Shown here one piece after another: positions 6,459 through 12,748 of a stretch of DNA of 12,748 nt. Under the pieces are notes generated by a model that searched no databases, was not told where the DNA came from, and saw nothing but the letters and a program-made list of their open reading frames with translations. The stretch is from an uncultured Saprospiraceae bacterium (GTDB lineage: Bacteria; Bacteroidota; Bacteroidia; Chitinophagales; Saprospiraceae): assembly GCA_937894165.1 (NCBI GenBank), contig CALCSX010000005.1, positions 1 through 12,748 of the forward strand. The letters run 5' to 3'. The translations under genes were made by a program, and so were the position numbers. Each line of letters begins with the position of its first letter. Within the stretch, counting starts at the first letter, position 1.

Positions 6459-6818
6459 ATGAAGTGCTTAAATTGTGGAAACCAGGTTCACGCTGAAAAT
6501 GAGAATTGTCAAAGTTGTAACATGCCTATCAAATATTACGGTTTAATTAAAGAGGTTCCGACAATAGTTTCAGAAGAGAAGATAAGTGGTAAGCAATGTC
6601 AAAATTGCAATGGAATTCAAAGTGATATCAAAGCTATCAATTGTCAATTTTGTAATTACCCTTTTCCTACCACTGATCCACAAACAAAAACGGAAACAAC
6701 TAAAGGCTTTGCTTGGCGGGATGTTGGAGCCGGAAGTTTTCAGGAAGACTTTTCAATTGAGCCGGGCAGAAAGATATTTAACCTTACCTCAAACGGTTAT
6801 AAAAACAGAATATCATGA
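6459..6818 (+). CDS. Small double zinc-ribbon protein, first gene of the stator-like cluster
   Basis: This 119-residue protein has two four-cysteine zinc ribbons: C3xxC6 with C17xxC20 (CLNCG and CQSCN), and C47xxC50 with C62xxC65 (CQNCN and CQFCN). They are joined by a linker of about 27 residues and followed by a 50-residue tail without cysteines. No signal peptide or membrane helix is seen, so it should be cytoplasmic. Such double zinc ribbons are general protein- or nucleic-acid-binding adaptors. Its stop overlaps the next gene's start by 4 bp (ATGA), which implies translational coupling and a shared task with the MotB-like protein. A role as cytoplasmic adaptor or sensor for the membrane complex is inference. 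The ATG at 6459 places the first ribbon at the very N-terminus, as is typical. Confidence 0.8.
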   Translation: MKCLNCGNQVHAENENCQSCNMPIKYYGLIKEVPTIVSEEKISGKQCQNCNGIQSDIKAINCQFCNYPFPTTDPQTKTETTKGFAWRDVGAGSFQEDFSIEPGRKIFNLTSNGYKNRIS

Positions 6819-7756
6819 ACAAAAAAGAAATAAATCCTTTCAGCATTGCTTTTTTGGACTTGATGTCCAGTGCCTTGGCAGCTGTTATAATCCTTTTCGT
6901 TATCGTCCCTAAATCAGATTTTAAAGTAGATCTAATTGATGACAATTTCCAAGCTATCAATACAGGCTTTGGAGAGATAGACAGTATAATTAGCTCTTGG
7001 ATGGATGTTATGAGCGAGGAAGAAATAGCTTTCCTCCTTGACAAAACGAATAAGGTACAGGCTAGCTTTAAAGAATTGGAGGAATCTTCGAGGGTGCTTC
7101 AAGTGAGGCTGGATGAGACCAAGCAAGAAAATAAGCAACTTAATATGCGATTGACTCTTGCTGAACGAAAGCTGGAACAATTGAAGAAAGAGGAAACATC
7201 AAAACCTCAAATAGCGTCATCGAAATCTTCTTCGAAATCTCCTTCTAAATCACAACAAAACAGCGAAAGTACTACCAGCGAAGCGACTTCCAAAGATTCC
7301 AATCCTGCGAAAGTGGAGGGCAAAGGAGACTTCCTATTCGGTATTAATGCTCCATTTGCAACTATGATTACCTGGGAGGATGATTCATACGATGTTACAT
7401 TGCATTTAAGAGATGAAAAAGGAACACTTTGTGATTTTTATCAAAGAAAAACTTCTTTCGGTCAATGGGTAAAGCTACCCAACAAATTTACAACTACCCC
7501 TTATCAAGCTATTATTCAAAGTGAACTGCTTCCCGGAACTTACGAGGTCCATGCTCACATCAAGAGACCGCGTAAGGGTGGAAAGATCAGCATAACAGGC
7601 TTTGCCGCAATAAATCCCGAAGGAGGAAGCCCTAAAAAGATAGACTTCGGGCAAATAGAAATAAGCGAAGGTCTCCCGCCGCACAGATCGGGAGCTAATA
7701 CTAAAATAGGAACTGTCATAATTACAGAGAATGACATTCAATGGTCTAAATTATAA
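6815..7756 (+). CDS. MotB/ExbD/ZorB-like stator subunit with a non-OmpA periplasmic domain
   Basis: In this 313-residue protein, a short cytoplasmic start (MNKKEINPFS) leads into one transmembrane helix at about 10-31, FLDLMSSALAAVIILFVIV. Asp15 near its cytoplasmic end sits where MotB (AYADFMTAMM) and ExbD (IDVMLVLLIIF) carry the ion-binding Asp. There follow a coiled coil at about 66-128, a Ser/Lys-rich linker (about 129-166, SSKSSSKSPSKSQ) and a beta-rich domain (168-312). The beta domain starts FLFGINAPFATMITWEDDSYDV and contains LLPGTYEVHAHIK, vaguely like DUF2135/YfaP-type beta-sandwiches. No OmpA-type peptidoglycan-binding motif is present, so any anchor must differ from flagellar MotB. 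Overlap with the zinc-ribbon gene and the adjacent MotA-like gene support one complex. Its partner and output are unknown. Confidence 0.8.
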   Translation: MNKKEINPFSIAFLDLMSSALAAVIILFVIVPKSDFKVDLIDDNFQAINTGFGEIDSIISSWMDVMSEEEIAFLLDKTNKVQASFKELEESSRVLQVRLDETKQENKQLNMRLTLAERKLEQLKKEETSKPQIASSKSSSKSPSKSQQNSESTTSEATSKDSNPAKVEGKGDFLFGINAPFATMITWEDDSYDVTLHLRDEKGTLCDFYQRKTSFGQWVKLPNKFTTTPYQAIIQSELLPGTYEVHAHIKRPRKGGKISITGFAAINPEGGSPKKIDFGQIEISEGLPPHRSGANTKIGTVIITENDIQWSKL

Positions 7757-7792
7757 AAAACTCATTAAATCAAAATACTAAAAATAAACGTC

Positions 7793-8563
7793 ATGAGCGA
7801 GAGATACAATTCATTAATTCTAAGTTTAAGTATAGCAGTAGTCATTTCTTTAGTGTTGTCACTGTTAACCTTAGTAGTGCCGGAAGATACATTCGGAAGT
7901 CGAATTTTAATACTTCTAGGGGGATCATACCCGGAGGGTTTCATTCAAGGATTTTGCTATTTTCTTTTCTTCTATGGGCTTTTCGAAATTCGTAGAATGA
8001 TTAAAAATGTGAGCGCAGAAAATCGCGCCTTTGGTCTGGGCCTTTTACCGGAAACTGAACAATATGTACTATTTCCCGAAGATGTGGCGAAATTAAAGCT
8101 GCAAATGATAGAAATTGAAAGGAAAGACAGATTTCTGTTAGTGGATTTGATCAAGAAAGCTTGTACAAAGTACCGCTCTAGCCATTCGATTCCTGAAACG
8201 ATGGAGATGGTAGCAAAACAATCGGGTATCAACCAAAGAAATAGTGAATCTGAACAGTCTTTAATAAGATACATTGCATGGGCAATTCCTTCTGTCGGCT
8301 TTGTAGGAACTGTAATTGGAATCGCCGCTTCTCTAAGCGAGGCTAAGAGCGCGGTGAGCGAAGAAGGCATCGAAAGAGTAACTAGTTTGTTAAATATTGC
8401 TTTTGATACTACACTTATCGCTCTTGTTCTATCATTAATCTTAATGTATGTTTACCACAGTATGCAAGCTAAAGTAGAGCAAATGCACACCAATCAAGAG
8501 TCCTATGTTTTGGAAAATTTAGTGAATAGAATGTTTCACGAACGACCTGTGGTCAATCAATAA
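7793..8563 (+). CDS. MotA/TolQ/ExbB-like ion channel subunit of a stator-type complex
   Basis: This 256-residue protein has four predicted membrane helices: about 8-30, 48-66, 160-182 and 199-223. A cytoplasmic domain of about 95 residues lies between helices 2 and 3. Helix 3 reads IPSVGFVGTVIGIAASL, matching the GLLGTVIGI signature of ExbB/TolQ. Helix 4 reads LLNIAFDTTLIALVLSLILM, with the Thr-Thr pair at the position of the conserved ALxTTxxGL motif. Five such subunits would surround a dimer of the Asp-bearing protein encoded 36 bp upstream and use the ion gradient to drive movement of it. It is shorter than ZorA, which carries a long cytoplasmic tail, and the cytoplasmic loop is not recognisably a flagellar-torque domain. 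The ATG at 7793 is the first in frame and precedes helix 1 suitably. Confidence 0.85.
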   Translation: MSERYNSLILSLSIAVVISLVLSLLTLVVPEDTFGSRILILLGGSYPEGFIQGFCYFLFFYGLFEIRRMIKNVSAENRAFGLGLLPETEQYVLFPEDVAKLKLQMIEIERKDRFLLVDLIKKACTKYRSSHSIPETMEMVAKQSGINQRNSESEQSLIRYIAWAIPSVGFVGTVIGIAASLSEAKSAVSEEGIERVTSLLNIAFDTTLIALVLSLILMYVYHSMQAKVEQMHTNQESYVLENLVNRMFHERPVVNQ

Positions 8564-8643
8564 GCTCTTTTCCTTCCCTGTAAGCAGTAGCAAAGCACAA
8601 TAACAGTTTGCGGGAATTATTATAATCGGGTTTTATTTTTTGG

Positions 8644-8671
8644 ATCCTCTACTTCTTCGGTTGTAGAGGAT
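8644..8671. terminator. Hairpin between convergent channel and CHAT genes
   Basis: ATCCTCTAC (8644-8652) and GTAGAGGAT (8663-8671) form a perfect 9-bp stem with loop TTCTTCGGTT. It sits 80 bp after the MotA-like stop and 20 bp past the CHAT stop. On the plus strand TCTTTAT follows; on the minus strand the flank is A-rich. It probably ends rightward transcription better than leftward. Confidence 0.65.
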
Positions 8672-8690
8672 TCTTTATAAAGGAAAAAAT

Positions 8691-11600
8691 TTATTTAATG
8701 GAAAGTCTTCTTCTTTTAACCAATATTCCGATTAACAAAAGTATTGTTATGCTTGTTAAACTGTATAAAAGTATTGTTTTAATCGGTGTTTTCGATTTAA
8801 TATTCGTTTCAGAGCCATAATACATCAGTCCTGCCCAATAATATGGATGTTTAAGTTCTCCTCTGGCCTCTTTCAAATATTCTTTTTTTGCTTCATGAAG
8901 CGCTTCATCCAGATTCATTCCTTCAGACACATAATTGTAAAAAGATTCAATTAATGTTCCTGTCTGCTCATCATCCACCGGCCATAGAGTTAATATCAGA
9001 TTGGGGCATCCCGCATAGCTAAATGCCCTTGCTAATGATACCATTCCTTCACCGGCTTTGATTTTTCCCACACCCGTCTCACATGCAGTGAGGACTGCAC
9101 ATTTTGAACTAATCTCGGAATTGAAGATTTCATTCGCATAGAGCAAATCATATTTCCCTTCTTCTCCGGAAAGCACAAAGTACGATTTCAATGGATCTTC
9201 ATCATCGGCAACCGCATGTGTTCCCATATGTAGTATCTCACCCTGGGATGCATAATTTTCAAATGATTTAATATTTGCTTCACTTCCACTGAAAAGCTTA
9301 GATTTGAATCTCCCGGATATTGATTTTGCCGCCTTTTCTGCCCATGGCTGCTCAATGAATCCTTTATTAACTTCTAAACTATCTTCCTTGAACCCCGGCA
9401 CAAAACCAACCCAATCATACTCAGCTCGTTTGTGTTTCTCGTAACTTTTTGATTGAATCTGAACTGTCGGACTGTAGCAATACAATATTCGATGGTGCTC
9501 CAACATATAGTCATTGCCGGTGTGAGAAATAGGAAGACTTTCGAAATTGATATAGTATAAAGCCCCATCAGGAACTATAATTAAATCAGAATTTCCTAAA
9601 TGTGTATAAATCGGATCTATAAATTCATCAAATATTTCCTTACCATATTCATCAGAACTTTGAAAATTTCTTGATTTCATGCCTTGATACCACCTTTTAA
9701 CTTTCTCATCAAGATTAGAAGATACAGGAAGCTTTACAAACTGAAAATCATCAGGACTAACTATATGTACATAGGCAAAAGTATCAAGAAGACTATATTG
9801 TACCAGTGTGTTTCTTCCATTTAATAAACTAGATCTAACATCTTGAGTTGTAGCCAGCGTAACATTGTATTTCAAATCATAGTATTTGGAATATTCCTTT
9901 TCTAAATTTCTAACGAATTCGGTGTATTCTTGGTTAACCATTAAATAAGACTTATTTAATGATTTATATACCAAAGAATCGGATTTGTCGGTTTCAACTA
10001 ATTGATTTTCAAGGGATTTTAAATGTGTTTTTAGTCGAAATTCCTCTCTTAACACTGAATCTGGTAATCCGGACTGATTCGTTGCTATTCTATCACGCAT
10101 AATCTCCTGAATTTTCATAGCTCGGGCTCTTTCAGAATAGGAATAAGCTTTTTCCGACCACTCAAGTTCACCTGTTAATTCATAAAGATCGAAGCATGCA
10201 GCTACAGCCTTTTTAAAAAGCATTTCAGAGTTTTGACGTAGATCATCTCGATCCTTAAAACCTCCAAAATTAGCCATTATTCTATCATATTCGAATCCTA
10301 AATATTCGTAGGCTGTTGCAATATTTTTCAGTACAGAAACTTGATTATTAGGGCTTATCTCTCGATTTAAAATATTAATCTTAAGTTCTAATGCACTTAT
10401 TAGTGTAACATCATGTTCCATTTCAGAATAAGGAATAAGTTCATTCCGAGCCTCTTTTCCTATTAATACACGTTTACGATCAAAAATATTATTTAAAAGT
10501 CTGTTCGCTTCCTCCAAATCATTGTTTTTTAAGTATAAATTGGCTAATATTATTCGAGATTCTATAGTATAGCGATGATCTGAACCATGTACTTTCTCAT
10601 ATAATGAAGTAGCTTCCTCTATTTTTGATATTGCCAGAGAAATAGAATCCATTTTTTCCCATATATTGCCAATCCAATAAAAACCGGTAGCTACTTTGCT
10701 ACTTTCCTCACCATAATAATAAGCAAATATTTCAATTGCCTTTTCATGAAAATCAATTGCTTCATAGTAATTACCTTTCTCCATTAGCAAATTACCCATT
10801 GAAACATAGATATTCCCCATGGGATAGCTATAATCACTATAATAAATATTCCCAAAATCCATTGCCTTTTTTAAATAGGAATACGCAGTGTCATATTCCT
10901 TTAAATCATAATAAAAAGCTATCATGGTGGTATAGAGATGCATTCTGTAAGGATCTAAATCTGTTGCTTCTTCACTGAGCATTGATTCGGCAAGTTTCAA
11001 ATAATTTAATGAATTAGTATAATCCCATTTAGAAATATAGGGAGCAGCCATATTCATGTAATTCATAAATATATCAACATTCCGTTTTTGTTGTATATTA
11101 ATAACTAAGGCTTCCTTCAAAGCTGCTAAACTCTCTTCATTTCTACCTAAACTTGATAAAATTACACTTAGATTATTTAAAGAAATAGAGTGATTTTTGT
11201 GGTCCGGGGCATAATTTAACTGCGTCAATTTTCTGGTTTCTAAAGCATATTCAAGCGCTTTCTCTAATTGACCTAATTCACCATATATAATTCCATAATT
11301 ATTTAGAACCATAATTCTCCCTGCATATTCCTCCCCAAATTTTGCTTTCAAAAGCTCATCAGCTTTCTCCGTATTTGTTAATGCTTCAGAAAAATTCCTT
11401 TCTTCACTTTGCATATATGCCAACATTGCCAAAGTCTCAGCTATCAAAACAGGATACAATCTTTCCGTTTCTTCAGAATTAATAACTTTTTCTAAAAGCT
11501 CTTTTGCAATATCCCAATTTCCAATTCGAAAGTTCTGATCTGCTTGAAGGCGGTAATAAAAATTTACGTAATTTGGTATCTCCTGTCTTTTTTCTAAAAT

Positions 11601-11915
11601 ATGGATCCAATTTTCAATAGAGTCCTGAATGTTTTCAACCCCTTTTGCACTTAAAGCTGATACATAAAATTTATATGACAGTGCGATCGGCTCTTCTATT
11701 CCATTTTTTTTCCAATATTCGTATCGTGGCTTTAAATTATTTAAGATAGAGTCATATTCAGCCTTTCTGCTCCAATATTCGAATGTCTCAATATCAATTT
11801 TATTATCGATTATCGGTTCTTGTAGTAATGCCCATTTAATAGTAATCAATAATAAAAATATTATGATTAGATATTTTAAAGGTAGAAAAAATGATTTTAT
11901 ATTAGGAGCAAGCAT
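8691..11915 (-). CDS. Membrane-anchored TPR-CHAT protein (caspase-like peptidase domain)
   Basis: This 1074-residue protein starts with a transmembrane or signal-anchor helix (about 14-30, KYLIIIFLLLITIKWALL). About twelve TPR-like helix pairs follow (about 50-540, e.g. NNYGIIYGELGQLEKALEYA and GNLLMEKGNYYEAIDFHEKA), then a charged coiled region (about 615-680) and a CHAT domain (about 690-1035). The catalytic pair is intact: His900 in ILHMGTHA and Cys945 in VLTACETGVGKIKAGEG; AFSYAGCPNLILTLWPVDD is also typical of the family. A C-terminal helix (about 1047-1066) ends in KRRRLSIK. By the positive-inside rule the TPR and CHAT parts should be periplasmic. CHAT proteins are caspase/separase relatives; some are activated proteases in conflict or cell-death systems. 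Substrate and trigger are unknown. The gene stands alone, converging on the stator-like genes. Confidence 0.9.
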   Translation of the reverse strand: MLAPNIKSFFLPLKYLIIIFLLLITIKWALLQEPIIDNKIDIETFEYWSRKAEYDSILNNLKPRYEYWKKNGIEEPIALSYKFYVSALSAKGVENIQDSIENWIHILEKRQEIPNYVNFYYRLQADQNFRIGNWDIAKELLEKVINSEETERLYPVLIAETLAMLAYMQSEERNFSEALTNTEKADELLKAKFGEEYAGRIMVLNNYGIIYGELGQLEKALEYALETRKLTQLNYAPDHKNHSISLNNLSVILSSLGRNEESLAALKEALVINIQQKRNVDIFMNYMNMAAPYISKWDYTNSLNYLKLAESMLSEEATDLDPYRMHLYTTMIAFYYDLKEYDTAYSYLKKAMDFGNIYYSDYSYPMGNIYVSMGNLLMEKGNYYEAIDFHEKAIEIFAYYYGEESSKVATGFYWIGNIWEKMDSISLAISKIEEATSLYEKVHGSDHRYTIESRIILANLYLKNNDLEEANRLLNNIFDRKRVLIGKEARNELIPYSEMEHDVTLISALELKINILNREISPNNQVSVLKNIATAYEYLGFEYDRIMANFGGFKDRDDLRQNSEMLFKKAVAACFDLYELTGELEWSEKAYSYSERARAMKIQEIMRDRIATNQSGLPDSVLREEFRLKTHLKSLENQLVETDKSDSLVYKSLNKSYLMVNQEYTEFVRNLEKEYSKYYDLKYNVTLATTQDVRSSLLNGRNTLVQYSLLDTFAYVHIVSPDDFQFVKLPVSSNLDEKVKRWYQGMKSRNFQSSDEYGKEIFDEFIDPIYTHLGNSDLIIVPDGALYYINFESLPISHTGNDYMLEHHRILYCYSPTVQIQSKSYEKHKRAEYDWVGFVPGFKEDSLEVNKGFIEQPWAEKAAKSISGRFKSKLFSGSEANIKSFENYASQGEILHMGTHAVADDEDPLKSYFVLSGEEGKYDLLYANEIFNSEISSKCAVLTACETGVGKIKAGEGMVSLARAFSYAGCPNLILTLWPVDDEQTGTLIESFYNYVSEGMNLDEALHEAKKEYLKEARGELKHPYYWAGLMYYGSETNIKSKTPIKTILLYSLTSITILLLIGILVKRRRLSIK

Positions 11916-12122
11916 TGTATATTATTAGGGGTTAATAATAGTCAATACTAAATATACAATTTAATGTGTTAACTGATATGCTTCTAACCAAATAATTAAA
12001 ATACAATTAATATAGTCATTCGGATATGCGTCCTTTTATTTTAAAGCTATAATATTTTTAACCAACTCATCAGTAGTTTTTAATAGCCATTAGCGCCAAA
12101 ATATATACAACTTTCTCCTCTT

Positions 12123-12576
12123 TCATCTCAGTATATTTGACATACTTGCTAAGGAATAGTTTATCATTGCAGGATTAGACAAAAAAGCGATAAATACCCG
12201 TCTCATATAGTAATCATCTGTCTTATGCAATTGTTGAAAGTAATTGTAATGATTGTCTTTAATGATATCTATGCTGTGATTTTCGGACTTAAAATAACAG
12301 TCTCCATCAAATTCTATAAAACTAGAATTCTCTCGCCCTCGTAGCGCTTCCTGGGCATTACTATAAGTTTTATGAGAAACTAAAAGTAAACGATGTTGAC
12401 CCTGAATCTTAAATAATATTTCTACTCCCTCAATCCTTAAATCTCCTCTCCAAATTATGATATAAATTTTTCCATCCAATTCAAAACCCGGTCTTTCTAT
12501 GAAAAAAATAATTAAATTCAACTCCAAGCAATTTTTGAAGTCTTTTCATACATATTTCTACTTCTTCTTCCGTCAT
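12123..12576 (-). pseudogene. Unrecognised small protein gene interrupted by a +1 shift in a T7 run
   Basis: An ATG at 12576 opens a frame starting MTEEEVEICMKRLQKLLGVE that runs through VEFNYFF and stops at a TGA in the 32nd codon. In the next frame, translation continues to 12123 from about the same point (ERPGFELDGKIYIIIWRGD, ending SMSNILR). The switch coincides with seven Ts (A7 on the plus strand, 12502-12508). With six Ts the reading becomes VEFNYFFIERPGFELDGK without a break, giving one protein of about 150 residues. Without the repair, the longer part would have to start at TTG (12527), which has little to recommend it. The repaired product is soluble-looking, acidic at the start, and matches no family I know. 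A sequencing error, real decay or slippage-based switching are all possible. Confidence 0.6.
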
Positions 12577-12694
12577 GATAATTTATTCTTTTATATATAG
12601 ACGCAAAAAATTGAAAATTCCATAAAATTTTCTGCACTTTTTTCAATTTTTTTTCAAACAGGAGTAAATTCAATAGCATTCAAGACTGTATGAA

Positions 12695-12748
12695 ATCGAG
12701 TAGGAGGTAGATAATTAATTTATCTACCGTCCTCTCACACCACCGTAC
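12695..12748 (-). mobile_element. 3' end of a group II intron (end of domain V and domain VI), cut by the window edge
   Basis: On the minus strand the window edge reads GTACGGTGGTGTGAGAGG, like the 3' strand of a bacterial group II intron domain V and the joining segment to domain VI. A domain VI-like hairpin follows: GAG (12736-12734), AGGA (12733-12730) and GGTAGATAA (12728-12720) pair with TTATCTACC (12714-12706), TCCT (12705-12702) and CTC (12700-12698). One unpaired A at 12701 interrupts the 3' strand, as expected for the branch-point adenosine. CTCGAT follows, ending in AY at 12696-12695, so the branch A is seven bases from the proposed 3' splice site. The reverse-transcriptase gene and the rest of the intron would lie to the right, outside the window. 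The intron points toward the interrupted gene at 12576. Confidence 0.65.

Noticed and set aside
7475..7741. 88-aa and 60-aa minus-strand frames inside the MotB-like gene
   Set aside because: They lie wholly within a well-supported gene on the other strand and show no domain signal.
6459..8563. Canonical Zorya anti-phage system
   Set aside because: ZorC, ZorD and ZorE-like genes (EH-signature protein, Snf2 helicase, HNH nuclease) are absent, the MotB-like protein has no OmpA domain, and the MotA-like protein lacks the long tail of ZorA.
6459..8563. Ordinary ExbB-ExbD energising unit for TonB
   Set aside because: No TonB gene is present, and the B-like subunit (313 aa with coiled coil and beta domain) is far longer than ExbD (about 140 aa).
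10736..10978. 80-aa plus-strand frame inside the CHAT gene
   Set aside because: It is antisense to the TPR-coding region and has no homology-like features.
11916..12122. Possible promoter of the CHAT gene (TATATTTA on the minus strand near 11950)
   Set aside because: It partly resembles the TAnnTTTG box but no TTTG lies at the right spacing, so I do not call it.

Overview
The window looks like a chromosomal segment of a low-GC Bacteroidota. I infer this from the start regions, which are A/T-rich and lack Shine-Dalgarno sequences, and from the gene content: PorT-like outer-membrane barrel, lipoprotein C1 peptidase with a CARDB-like tail, ECF sigma factor with a TPR membrane partner, and a membrane-anchored TPR-CHAT protein. 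The combination recalls Saprospiria-type genomes, but the class-level placement is a guess.

Layout, left to right. (1) 3-371 (+): the end of a small secreted protein built of two internal repeats, followed by about 270 bp of short interspersed repeats (five GGTCAYTGAG units mixed with TTACGACT-type units). (2) 2071-739 (-): an ECF sigma factor and, 10 bp downstream, a single-pass TPR protein that is probably its regulatory partner. A 9-bp inverted repeat lies in the sigma leader. (3) 4909-2407 (-): two lipoprotein genes 25 bp apart, a beta-solenoid protein with thirteen uninterrupted 11-residue repeats and a papain-family (C1) protease with an intact catalytic set; a hairpin follows the protease gene. 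(4) 4910-5580: a gene-free divergent region holding a roughly 120-bp module duplicated in tandem. Each copy carries two palindromes, and a third copy of one palindrome follows.

(5) 5581-8563 (+): a PorT-like beta-barrel gene, a strong intrinsic terminator, then a tight three-gene unit: a double zinc-ribbon protein, a MotB/ExbD/ZorB-like protein overlapping it by 4 bp, and a MotA/TolQ/ExbB-like channel protein. The MotB-like protein keeps the aspartate of the stator transmembrane helix. In place of a peptidoglycan-binding OmpA domain it has a coiled coil, a Ser/Lys-rich linker and a C-terminal beta-rich domain. This appears to be an ion-driven stator-type complex of unknown purpose and is the best candidate in the window for an undescribed system. 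Only 23 bp separate the terminator's T-run from the zinc-ribbon start, so these genes probably depend on read-through.

(6) 11915-8691 (-): a 1074-aa TPR-CHAT protein with intact His/Cys, anchored by membrane helices at both ends. It converges on the stator genes across a hairpin. Whether the two act together is untested. (7) 12576-12123 (-): an unrecognised 150-residue gene broken by an apparent one-base insertion in a T7 run. (8) 12748-12695 (-): what looks like the 3' end of a group II intron (end of domain V plus a complete domain VI with bulged A), the rest lying off the right edge.
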